A stretch of 12,579 bases of DNA from JAEKLB01 sp050249235 (GTDB lineage: Bacteria > Actinomycetota > Acidimicrobiia > Acidimicrobiales > CADCSY01), in NCBI GenBank assembly GCA_050249235.1, contig JBFWQW010000085.1, positions 1-12,579 of the forward strand, written 5' to 3'. Below the pieces are notes generated by a model that saw only the letters and a list, made by a program, of their open reading frames with translations, did not search any database and was not told the DNA's origin. This document shows, piece by piece, positions 1 through 5,741 of this stretch. How positions within the stretch are numbered: position 1 is the stretch's first letter; every line of letters starts with the position of its first letter. The position numbers and the translations under genes are program-made.

Positions 1-182
1 ACCTCCGGCGTCACGGTGTTCACCCGGGCGTCCGTCGTCTGCGCCGACAGGATCGTGGCGACCAGCAGCTGGAACGGTCCGTCGTGGTCGAGCTCGCACA
101 GCTCCTGGGCCGTGCCCGGGAACTCGATCGACAGCCGGCGGAACACCTCGCGGGCCCGCCCCTTCGGTGTCCTCGGCCCCAC
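1..182 (-). CDS. nth: Endonuclease III, N-terminal part (runs off the window)
   Basis: The minus strand encodes about 60 residues, cut by the left window edge. They match the N-terminus of endonuclease III, a HhH-GPD DNA glycosylase/AP lyase that removes oxidised pyrimidines in base excision repair. The diagnostic stretch is ELDHDGPFQLLVATILSAQT followed by TDARVN, which corresponds to the ELxxxxPFELLxAxxLSAQxTDxxVN helix region of the family. The catalytic Lys/Asp and the iron-sulfur cluster cysteines lie in the missing part. I place the start at the GTG at 182-180, giving V-GPRTPKGRAREVF. An in-frame GTG at 227-225 is an alternative before an in-frame TAG at 242-240, and it has a TAGCCT hexamer 9 nt upstream. 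The gene diverges from mshD. The family call is firm and the start is uncertain. Confidence 0.85.
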   Translation of the reverse strand, partial: MGPRTPKGRAREVFRRLSIEFPGTAQELCELDHDGPFQLLVATILSAQTTDARVNTVTPE

Positions 183-220
183 GGGTGTGCGGTCTAGCAG
201 GCCCCTTCGTGTCCTCGGCC
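158..220. repeat. Near-identical 20-bp direct repeat in the nth/mshD divergent region
   Basis: The words CCCCTTCGGTGTCCTCGGCC (159-178) and CCCCTTCGTGTCCTCGGCC (202-220) differ by one base insertion and lie about 42 bp apart, spanning the nth start region. Read on the minus strand, both copies lie in the nth reading frame, or frame-shifted by the indel, near its first codons. This could be a remnant of a local tandem duplication or a pair of regulator sites. The sequence alone does not decide. Confidence 0.45.
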
Positions 221-247
221 GGCCCACGGTTCCGGCAGGCTACGGGC

Positions 248-1024
248 GTGGACCTGAACGCCGAGCGCTACGCCGACCCCGATGCCCGACGCTTCGAGGC
301 CGATGGCGCCTACGCCCAGGTCCTGCCGGGCGGGCGGACGTGGATGCTCGACTGGGCCTTCGAGCCGGGCCGCGACGACGAAGCCGGCCGGGTCCTCTCC
401 GCCGCCCTCGCCGAGGCCGACGACGGCCGCCCGGTCCAGGTCTGGGTGCGCGAGCCGACGCCGGCCCACGACGCCGTGGCCGCAGGGCTCGGCCTGGCGC
501 CGTCCCGCGACCTGCATCAGCTGCGGGTGCCGCTCCCCCTGCCCGAGCCCCCGCCGCCGCTCGACTGGGTGCCCTTCCGGCCCGGCGTCGACGAGGAGGC
601 CTGGCTGGTCGTGAACAACCGGGCCTTCGACTGGCACCTCGAACAGGGCGGGTGGGGGCTCGACCAGATCCTCGAGGAGGAGGCCGAGCCCTGGTTCGAC
701 CCGGCCGGCTTCGTGATGCACTGGGTCGACGGTCGCCTGGCCGGCTTCTGCTGGACGAAGATCCACCCCGCCACCGGCGACGACCCGGTGCTCGGCGAGA
801 TCTACGTGATCGGCGCCGATCCCGACTTCGCCGGTCGCGGCCTCGGCGGGGCGCTCACGGCGACCGGCCTCGACTGGATGCACCGCCAGCGGGGCGCGCC
901 GGTGGGGATGCTCTACGTCGACGGCGACAACGACGCCGCCGTGCGGCTCTACGACCGGCTCGGCTTCACCCGCCACCACACCGACCGGGCCTACGCCCCG
1001 GCCGAGGTCGACCCGCCCGACTGA
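248..1024 (+). CDS. mshD: Mycothiol synthase (MshD), two-lobed GNAT acetyltransferase
   Basis: MshD transfers acetyl from acetyl-CoA to the cysteine amine of Cys-GlcN-Ins, the last step of mycothiol synthesis in the actinobacterial cytoplasm. The 258-residue product has a reduced N-terminal GNAT lobe (about 20-95) and a complete C-terminal one (about 105-250). The C-terminal lobe shows VNNRAFDWHLEQGGWG (121-136), GFCWTKIHP (166-174), EIYVIGADPDFAGRGLGGAL (184-203, with the acetyl-CoA loop RGLGGAL) and MLYVDGDNDAAVRLYDRLGF (221-240). All are hallmark MshD blocks. Known MshD proteins are nearer 300 residues, so the N-terminal lobe is shortened here. I chose GTG 248; an in-frame GTG at 209 would add 13 residues and overlap the upstream repeat. 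Neither has a clear Shine-Dalgarno. The gene converges on the VIT1-type transporter with 30 bp between stops. Confidence 0.88.
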   Translation: MDLNAERYADPDARRFEADGAYAQVLPGGRTWMLDWAFEPGRDDEAGRVLSAALAEADDGRPVQVWVREPTPAHDAVAAGLGLAPSRDLHQLRVPLPLPEPPPPLDWVPFRPGVDEEAWLVVNNRAFDWHLEQGGWGLDQILEEEAEPWFDPAGFVMHWVDGRLAGFCWTKIHPATGDDPVLGEIYVIGADPDFAGRGLGGALTATGLDWMHRQRGAPVGMLYVDGDNDAAVRLYDRLGFTRHHTDRAYAPAEVDPPD

Positions 1025-1054
1025 ACGTCCCCGTCCGCACCGGTCCGGCCCCGG

Positions 1055-1843
1055 TCAGCCGACCTGGACGCCGATGATGCTGCCGAGCAGGTAGGTGGCC
1101 GCCGCCGGCACGAGCGTGAACGCCACCTGGCGGGCGATCCGGGACACCCGGCCCCGCCGGGTGAGCCGGGAGACCACGGAGCCGACGCCGGCCGCGGCCG
1201 TCGCCACGAGCACGAGGGAGGCCACGATGGCGGCGGACCCCTCGGTGACGAACCAGGGCACGATCGGCACGAGCGCACCCGTGCAGAAGGCCACGAACGA
1301 CCAGAGGGAGGCCTTGAGCGGCGACCCCAACGAGTCGGGCGCGAAGCCCAGCTCCTCGCGGGCGTGGACCTCCAGGGCCTGCTCCGGGTCCTGCATGACC
1401 GCCCGGGCCAGGTCCCGCGCCTGGTCGGGGTCGAAGCCGCGCGACTGGTAGATCTGGGTGAGCTCGACCGTCTCGACGTGGGGGTTGTGGTGGAGCTCAC
1501 GGCGCTCCGTGGCCAGCTCCTGCTCGAAGAGCTCCCGCTGGACCCGCATCGAGTTGTACTCGCCCGAGGCCATCGACACCGCCCCGGACAGCAGCCCGAC
1601 CAGCCCGGCCAGCCGGACGATGGACGGGCCGCCGTCGGCGCCGGCGAAGCCGACGACGAGGAGGGTGTTCGACACGAGGCCGTCCTGCACCCCGAAGACG
1701 GCGGCCCGCAGCCCCCCGCCCTGGATGTCACGGTGGTGGTGCTCGGGCCGGGGGGCGATGTCGCGCCGGGCGACGGACGACGGCACCGGCACCGGGCTCG
1801 CGGCCGCCCCGGTGGTGCCACCGGGGTCGGATGCCGTGTCCAC
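1055..1843 (-). CDS. VIT1/CCC1-family Fe2+/Mn2+ transporter
   Basis: This 262-residue integral membrane protein is of the VIT1/CCC1 (DUF125) family, whose members move ferrous iron or manganese out of the cytosol. After a Pro/Ala-rich, likely disordered N-terminus (1-35) comes an HHHRD segment (35-39). TM1 follows with the family signature FGVQDGLVSNTLLVVGFAG (50-68), then TM2 with LVGLLSGAVSMASGEYNS (81-98). Next is a long cytoplasmic helical segment rich in Glu and His (100-168), equivalent to the metal-binding domain of the family. Three further membrane helices lie at about 180-198, 203-222 and 240-260, making the usual five. The GTG start at 1843 has TAGCGT 7 nt upstream and no Shine-Dalgarno, so the mRNA is probably leaderless. 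It diverges from rlmN across 38 bp. Metal specificity cannot be read from the sequence. Confidence 0.88.
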   Translation of the reverse strand: MDTASDPGGTTGAAASPVPVPSSVARRDIAPRPEHHHRDIQGGGLRAAVFGVQDGLVSNTLLVVGFAGADGGPSIVRLAGLVGLLSGAVSMASGEYNSMRVQRELFEQELATERRELHHNPHVETVELTQIYQSRGFDPDQARDLARAVMQDPEQALEVHAREELGFAPDSLGSPLKASLWSFVAFCTGALVPIVPWFVTEGSAAIVASLVLVATAAAGVGSVVSRLTRRGRVSRIARQVAFTLVPAAATYLLGSIIGVQVG

Positions 1844-1850
1844 GGAGGGA

Positions 1851-1856
1851 ACGCTA
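1851..1856 (-). promoter_or_regulatory. Putative -10 element for the VIT1-type transporter (leaderless)
   Basis: TAGCGT on the minus strand fits TANNNT and ends 7 nt before the GTG start at 1843, so transcription would begin at or next to the start codon. No Shine-Dalgarno lies between. This is inferred from the actinobacterial leaderless pattern. Confidence 0.5.
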
Positions 1857-1868
1857 GCCCCGGCTCCC

Positions 1869-1874
1869 TACGCT
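1869..1874 (+). promoter_or_regulatory. Putative -10 element for rlmN (leaderless)
   Basis: TACGCT fits TANNNT and ends 7 nt before the rlmN GTG at 1882, the same spacing as the opposite-strand element for the transporter. No Shine-Dalgarno is present. The two hexamers are only 12 bp apart, giving a compact divergent promoter. Confidence 0.5.
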
Positions 1875-1881
1875 GACGCCC

Positions 1882-2931
1882 GTGCCGAGCCGCTACGACG
1901 CCACCCGCGACGACCTGGCGGCGGTGCTGGCGGGTGAGCCGGGCTACCGGGTGGGCCAGGTCTGGGACGGCCTCCACCGGCGCCTGGCCGAGCCGGCGGA
2001 GATGACGGACCTGCCGGCCCGGCTCCGCGCCACGCTCGGCCCCGCCCTCCCACCCGCCCTCGACGCCGCCGCCGAGTCGGTGAGCGCCGACGGGGAGACC
2101 GTGAAGTGGCTGTGGCGCCTCGCCGACGGTGCCCTCGTCGAGACGGTGCTCATGCACTACGCCGACCGCACGACGGTGTGCGTGTCGTCCCAGGCCGGCT
2201 GCGCGATGGGCTGCGGGTTCTGCGCCACCGGGCAGGCCGGCTTCGAGCGCCACCTCACGGTGGGCGAGATCGTCGAGCAGGTCGTCCGGGCCGCCCGGCG
2301 GGCCGCCCCCCGCCGGCTCTCGAACGTGGTGCTCATGGGCATGGGCGAGCCGCTCGCCAACTACGACCGCACCTGGGGTGCCGTCCGCCGGCTCCACGAC
2401 GACCTCGGCATCTCGGCCCGCCACATCACGGTGTCCACCGTCGGCATCGTCCCCGGGATCCGGCGGCTGGCCGGCGAGGACCTCCCGGTGAACCTGGCCG
2501 TCTCGCTCCACGCCGCCGACGACGCCCTGCGCGACGAGCTGGTGCCGGTCAACCGCCGCTACCCGCTCGCGGACCTGATGGCGGCCTGCCGCGCCTACCT
2601 CGCCGCCAAGGGCCGCCGCCTGTCGTTCGAGTGGGCCCTGATCGCCGGCGTCAACGACCGGCTCGCCGACGCCATCAGATTGGCCGAGCTGGCCCGGCCG
2701 CTGGGCGCCCACGTGAACCTGATCCCCCTCAACCCGACGGCCGAGTACGACACGCCGGGAACGCCGGCCGCGGGGGTCCGGGCCTTCCGCGACCAGCTCG
2801 GCTCGCTCGGCGTGAACACCACGGTCCGGCGCAACCGGGGCACGGACATCGACGCCGCCTGCGGCCAGCTCCGGGCCCGGGTGGCCACCGACGCCGGGCC
2901 GGCGCCGGTGGCGGCACCCACCCGGCGGTGA
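1882..2931 (+). CDS. rlmN: Dual-specificity RNA methyltransferase RlmN (radical SAM)
   Basis: RlmN methylates C2 of adenosine 2503 in 23S rRNA and of A37 in some tRNAs, tuning translational fidelity. The 349-residue protein has an N-terminal accessory domain (1-85) and then a radical SAM core. The cluster motif CAMGCGFC supplies C107, C111 and C114 (CxxxCxxC). Downstream are LMGMGEPLANYD (151-162), the SAM-binding region HITVSTVGIVPGIRRLA (181-197), NLAVSLHA (204-211) and NLIPLNP (279-285). The conserved C-terminal Cys that becomes methylated is C327 in TDIDAACGQL. All catalytic elements are present and length is normal. I chose GTG 1882 because a TANNNT box sits 7 nt upstream. Its stop overlaps the start of the next gene (GTGA), so the two are probably translationally coupled. 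Confidence 0.95.
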   Translation: MPSRYDATRDDLAAVLAGEPGYRVGQVWDGLHRRLAEPAEMTDLPARLRATLGPALPPALDAAAESVSADGETVKWLWRLADGALVETVLMHYADRTTVCVSSQAGCAMGCGFCATGQAGFERHLTVGEIVEQVVRAARRAAPRRLSNVVLMGMGEPLANYDRTWGAVRRLHDDLGISARHITVSTVGIVPGIRRLAGEDLPVNLAVSLHAADDALRDELVPVNRRYPLADLMAACRAYLAAKGRRLSFEWALIAGVNDRLADAIRLAELARPLGAHVNLIPLNPTAEYDTPGTPAAGVRAFRDQLGSLGVNTTVRRNRGTDIDAACGQLRARVATDAGPAPVAAPTRR

Positions 2932-3635
2932 CGCTCCTGCACCTGCTCACGCCGGCCGAGTGGTCGGCCGGCGTCGTGGACCCTGGGCCCGACGGCTTCG
3001 TCCACCTGTCGCGGCCCGACCAGGTGCACATCCCGGCCGGGCTGCTCTACGCCGGGCGCGACGACCTCGTCGCCCTCGTGGTCGAGGAGGACCGCCTCGG
3101 GCCGGAGGTGCGGGTCGAGGGCGGCTTCCCGCACCTCTACGGCCCCCTCACCCGGGACGCCGTCGTCGACGTCGTGCCCTTCGACCACGACCTGCTGTTC
3201 GTGCCCACGCCCCCGACCGAGGACCCGGCCGCCGGGTTCCTCGCCGCCATGGAGGGCGAGCTGGCCTCGATGTACGGCCGGCCGCCGGAGACGCTGGCCC
3301 GCGACCGGCTGCTGGCGCCGGACGGCGCCTACGCCGTGGGCTGGGAGCGGGGCCGGCCGGTCGCCGGCGGCGGGTTCACGCGCTACGACGCCACCACCGC
3401 CGAGATCAGGCGCATGTACGTCGTGCCCGACGCCCGCAGCCGGGGGGTGGCCCGCCGGCTGCTGGCCGCGGTCGAAGGCATGGCCAGGCGCCGGGGCTAC
3501 CGCGCGGCGATCCTCGACACCGGCGCCCGCCAGCCCCACGCCGAGGCCCTCTACCGCTCGGCCGGCTACGTCGACGTGGAGCCGTTCAACGACAGCCCGG
3601 CGGTGTTCTTCGGGCGCCGCTCCCTCGAGGGCTGA
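2928..3635 (+). CDS. DUF952-GNAT fusion protein
   Basis: This 235-residue product is made of two recognisable domains. Residues 1-95 match the DUF952 family: LLHLLTPAEW at the start, GFVHLSRPDQV (23-33), YAGRDDLVALVVEEDRL (41-57) and GGFPHLYGPLTRDAVV (65-80). Residues 105-235 are a GNAT N-acetyltransferase: a beta strand EIRRMYVVPDARSRGVARRL (159-178) with the acetyl-CoA binding loop SRGVARR, then a C-terminal ALYRSAGYVDVEPF (207-220). DUF952 has no settled biochemical role, and the GNAT substrate cannot be predicted. The GTG start at 2928 overlaps the rlmN stop in a GTGA junction, implying translational coupling and possibly a shared setting in RNA or ribosome modification (inference). The gene ends 16 bp before a tandem repeat block. 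Confidence 0.85.
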   Translation: MTLLHLLTPAEWSAGVVDPGPDGFVHLSRPDQVHIPAGLLYAGRDDLVALVVEEDRLGPEVRVEGGFPHLYGPLTRDAVVDVVPFDHDLLFVPTPPTEDPAAGFLAAMEGELASMYGRPPETLARDRLLAPDGAYAVGWERGRPVAGGGFTRYDATTAEIRRMYVVPDARSRGVARRLLAAVEGMARRRGYRAAILDTGARQPHAEALYRSAGYVDVEPFNDSPAVFFGRRSLEG

Positions 3636-3651
3636 GAGCCGGGCACGACCC

Positions 3652-3794
3652 CAGAGGGTGCGCCGACAGGCGCTCCCGTGGCCCGAGCGGCCCAGCGCCG
3701 AAGGCGCCGAGAGCGGAGAGCACAGAGGGTGCGCCGACAGGCGCTCCCGTGGCCCGAGCGGCCCAGCGCCGAAGGCGCCGAGAGCGGAGAGCAC
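3652..3794 (+). repeat. Perfect tandem duplication, 71-bp period, two copies
   Basis: Positions 3652-3722 and 3723-3793 are identical, with one extra matching base at 3794. Each unit carries short inverted repeats: GGGTGCGCC and GGCGCTCCC around a GACA loop (one T-T mismatch), then GCGCC-GAA-GGCGC. Only the second copy is followed by the conserved tail of the larger element, so the first looks like a slipped or unequal-crossover duplicate of the element's 5' half. It lies wholly between the convergent ends of the DUF952-GNAT gene and the nucleotidyltransferase gene. I saw no coding signal. Confidence 0.92.
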
Positions 3795-3857
3795 CGCGCG
3801 CTCTCGGCGGCGACGGAGCCGAGGACCGGAACGGACGTGACCTCTCCGCGCCGCCCT
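3727..3857 (+). repeat. Structured intergenic repeat element, copy A (about 131 bp)
   Basis: This stretch aligns over its whole length with 7022-7155. The first 33 bases match at 31 positions and the last 28 (3830-3857 against 7128-7155) at 27, with a more divergent middle. Inside is an 11-bp perfect stem, CGCCGAGAGCG (3776-3786) with CGCTCTCGGCG (3799-3809), around a 12-nt loop. The 5' end holds the GGGTGCGCC hairpin (3727-3748). The element ends exactly where the stop codon of the minus-strand nucleotidyltransferase begins (3858), so it covers both 3' ends of a convergent pair. It may work as a bidirectional terminator, a REP-like element or a small RNA; the sequence shows only the repeat and its folding potential. 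Confidence 0.85.
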
Positions 3858-4619
3858 TCAGCGCACCGCGACCGTGAGGTGCTCGCCGGCTCGGATCGAG
3901 TCGACGAGCACCTCGCCCGGCCACACCACCCCGCCGGGCCACACGACCGAGCGCACGAGCGTGCCGTCGACCCGCGCTCCCGCCCCCACCACCGACTCGC
4001 CGCCCGAGGCGGCCAGGTTGGCGGCCAGGTAGTCGCGGGGCCGGTCGCAGGGCACGCACGGGCCGTCGACCGCCAGCACCTCGAGCCGCCCGGCCTCCCG
4101 CTCGGGCGCCCAGCACGACTCGACCAGGCCGGCGGGCCGGAGAGGAAGGCCGGCGATGGCCCCCGCCGGCAGGAGCGAGCCCAGCACGAGCACCCCCGGC
4201 CGGAGCTCGGCCACCGGATCGGCGACGAGCACCCGCACCCGGTTCCCGTCCCAGTCCCCGACCAGGGGCCGGAGGTCGACCGTCGACCAGGTGTCGCCGT
4301 TCACCACCAGGGCCGGGCGACCGTCGAGCCAGGGCCGGAGCCGGGCCAGGCCGCCGGCGGTGCCGAGAGCCTCCCCCGGCTCGACGGAGACGTGGGCCCG
4401 CCCGTCGAGGTGGGCGACGAGGCGGTCGGCGAGGTGGTGGGCGTTGACGGCGACGTGGGCCGGACCGTCCCCCACCACGGTCCCGACCCGGGCCAGGTTC
4501 CCGTCCACCAGGGCCTCGCCCGCCACCGGGCAGAGCACCTTCGGGAGCAGCCCGGTGAGCGGCCGCAACCGCGCCCCCGCACCGGCTCCCAGCACGACGG
4601 CTGCCAGACTGTCAACCAT
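3858..4619 (-). CDS. Sugar-1-phosphate nucleotidyltransferase (MurU/GlmU-N-like)
   Basis: The 253-residue protein starts AAVVLGAGAGARLRPLTGLLPK (6-27), a variant of the nucleotide-binding GxGxRxxPxTxxxPK signature with R17 and K27 in place. Residues 57-72 (AVNAHHLADRLVAHLD) and GEALGTAGGLARLRPWL (82-98) resemble the MurNAc-1-phosphate and heptose-1-phosphate nucleotidyltransferase group. VNGDTW (106-111) carries the metal-binding aspartate D109. The usual late motif before YLxANL is altered to PCDRPRDYLAANL (190-202). A short Gly/Val-rich tail (208-247) looks like one or two left-handed beta-helix turns. The family is clear, but the sugar and nucleotide are not. The ATG at 4619 begins right at the Rossmann strand, and its CAT overlaps the ATG of the divergent membrane protein gene. 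The gene stops where repeat copy A ends. Confidence 0.8.
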   Translation of the reverse strand: MVDSLAAVVLGAGAGARLRPLTGLLPKVLCPVAGEALVDGNLARVGTVVGDGPAHVAVNAHHLADRLVAHLDGRAHVSVEPGEALGTAGGLARLRPWLDGRPALVVNGDTWSTVDLRPLVGDWDGNRVRVLVADPVAELRPGVLVLGSLLPAGAIAGLPLRPAGLVESCWAPEREAGRLEVLAVDGPCVPCDRPRDYLAANLAASGGESVVGAGARVDGTLVRSVVWPGGVVWPGEVLVDSIRAGEHLTVAVR

Positions 4620-4962
4620 GGAGACCCGCCGCTGGACGAACCCCTCGCAGCCCCAGACCCTCCAGATCGCGGTGTTCCTGCTCTACATCAACGCGTTCTT
4701 CGCGCTGCTCGGCGGGCTCCTCCACCCCCTCGCGCTGGCCGCCGCCGTGGGTGGTGCCGCCGCCGGCTTCGGCATCGCCAACGACCGCCGCTGGGGCTAC
4801 AACCTCGGCCTGGCGATGGCCTTCCTGCCCTTCGTCCTGCGCCTGGCGGCCGGGGCGTCGCTGCTCGGCTACAGCCTGATCAACCTCATGTTCGAGATCG
4901 CCCTGGTCGCCCTTCTCCTGCACCCGCAGAGCCGCGACCACCAGCGCATCTGGTTCAGCTGA
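4618..4962 (+). CDS. Small four-helix membrane protein, unknown function
   Basis: The 114-residue product is dominated by hydrophobic segments at about 15-35, 36-54, 63-82 and 83-101, separated by short polar turns (NDRRWGYN at 55-62). It has a basic/polar N-terminus and a polar C-terminus (SRDHQRIWFS). I do not recognise a named family; it resembles many uncharacterised actinobacterial integral membrane proteins. Its ATG (4618-4620) overlaps the start codon of the divergent nucleotidyltransferase gene in the tetramer CATG, so its promoter must lie in that gene's 5' coding part. A weak -10-like GACTGT ends 5 nt before the ATG and there is no Shine-Dalgarno. menG follows 58 bp downstream with its own promoter-like hexamer. 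Hydrophobicity and high third-position GC support real coding. Confidence 0.72.
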   Translation: METRRWTNPSQPQTLQIAVFLLYINAFFALLGGLLHPLALAAAVGGAAAGFGIANDRRWGYNLGLAMAFLPFVLRLAAGASLLGYSLINLMFEIALVALLLHPQSRDHQRIWFS

Positions 4963-5008
4963 GGACGCACCCGGGGGGAGGGTGAGCGTCCGGGGCACGG
5001 CCCGTTCG

Positions 5009-5014
5009 TACCAT
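5009..5014 (+). promoter_or_regulatory. Putative -10 element for menG (leaderless)
   Basis: TACCAT fits TANNNT and ends 6 nt before GTG 5021, which is the start giving the family-typical MenG N-terminus. No Shine-Dalgarno precedes that GTG. This box helps decide the start over the upstream in-frame GTG at 4982. Confidence 0.5.
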
Positions 5015-5020
5015 GGCCCG

Positions 5021-5728
5021 GTGCCCGACACCAGCGCCACCGCGGGCGACCTGCCCGCCGGCGACGAGAAGGTCCGGATGGTCCGGTCGATGTTCGACGC
5101 GATCGCGCCCCGCTACGACCTGGTGAACCGGATCATGACGTTCCGGCTCGACGTGGGTTGGCGGCGCCGGACCGTCCGGGAGCTCGGACTGCCCCGGGGA
5201 TCGACGGTCCTCGACGTCGCGGCCGGCACCGGCGATCTGTGCCGGGAGCTCGCCGGCGCCGGCCACCGCCCCATCGGGGTCGACCTCTCGTTCGGGATGC
5301 TGGCCGCGGCCCGCACGACCGCGCCCCTCCTCCAGGGCGACGCCCTGCGGCTCCCGCTGCCAAGCGCCGCCCTCGACGGTGCCACCTGCGGCTTCGCGCT
5401 GCGCAACCTGGCCGAGCTCCCCGCCTTCTTCACCGAGCTGGCCCGGGTGGTGCGGCCCGGGGGGCGGATCGGCCTGCTCGAGGTGGCCGAGCCGGGCAAC
5501 CCGGTGCTGCGGTGGGGCCACGGCCTGTACTTCGGCAGAGTGGTGCCCCGGATCGGTGCGCTGCTGTCCGACGCCGACGCCTACCGCTACCTCCCCCGCT
5601 CGGTGGCCTACCTGCCCGAGCCGCTCCTGCTCGTCTCCCTGCTGCGGTCCGCCGGCTTCGGCGACGCCCGCCGCATCACCCTCTCCGGGGGCATCAGCCA
5701 GCTCCTGGTCGGCACCCGAGACCGTTGA
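5021..5728 (+). CDS. menG: Demethylmenaquinone methyltransferase
   Basis: MenG (the UbiE/MenG family) uses SAM to methylate demethylmenaquinone, the last step to menaquinone. The 235-residue protein shows MFDAIAPRYDLVNRIMTFRLD (24-44), the family N-terminal signature. SAM motif I is LDVAAGTGDL (64-73), followed by GVDLSFGML (86-94), GDALRLPLP (106-114), CGFALRNL (123-130) and VVRPGGRIGLLEVAEP (143-158). The late signature YRYLPRSV (188-195) is also present. Length is normal. It begins the menaquinone locus and is separated from menF by only 13 bp, so menG-menF are likely one transcript. Because no ubiquinone genes are present and the host appears actinobacterial, MenG is preferred to UbiE. 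Confidence 0.93.
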   Translation: MPDTSATAGDLPAGDEKVRMVRSMFDAIAPRYDLVNRIMTFRLDVGWRRRTVRELGLPRGSTVLDVAAGTGDLCRELAGAGHRPIGVDLSFGMLAAARTTAPLLQGDALRLPLPSAALDGATCGFALRNLAELPAFFTELARVVRPGGRIGLLEVAEPGNPVLRWGHGLYFGRVVPRIGALLSDADAYRYLPRSVAYLPEPLLLVSLLRSAGFGDARRITLSGGISQLLVGTRDR

Positions 5729-5741
5729 CCGGGCCCTTCCG

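Noticed and set aside
991..2712. Long minus-strand open frame across the transporter and rlmN
   Set aside because: It overlaps well-supported genes in the wrong frame or strand and shows no domain.
3652..3794. Tandem repeat as a CRISPR array
   Set aside because: The two 71-bp copies are directly adjacent with no spacers, and no cas genes are nearby.
3658..3860. Small reading frames running through the repeat block (both strands)
   Set aside because: They consist of repeat translated into Arg/Pro/Ala-rich text, have no recognised domain, and exist only because stops are rare at this GC content.
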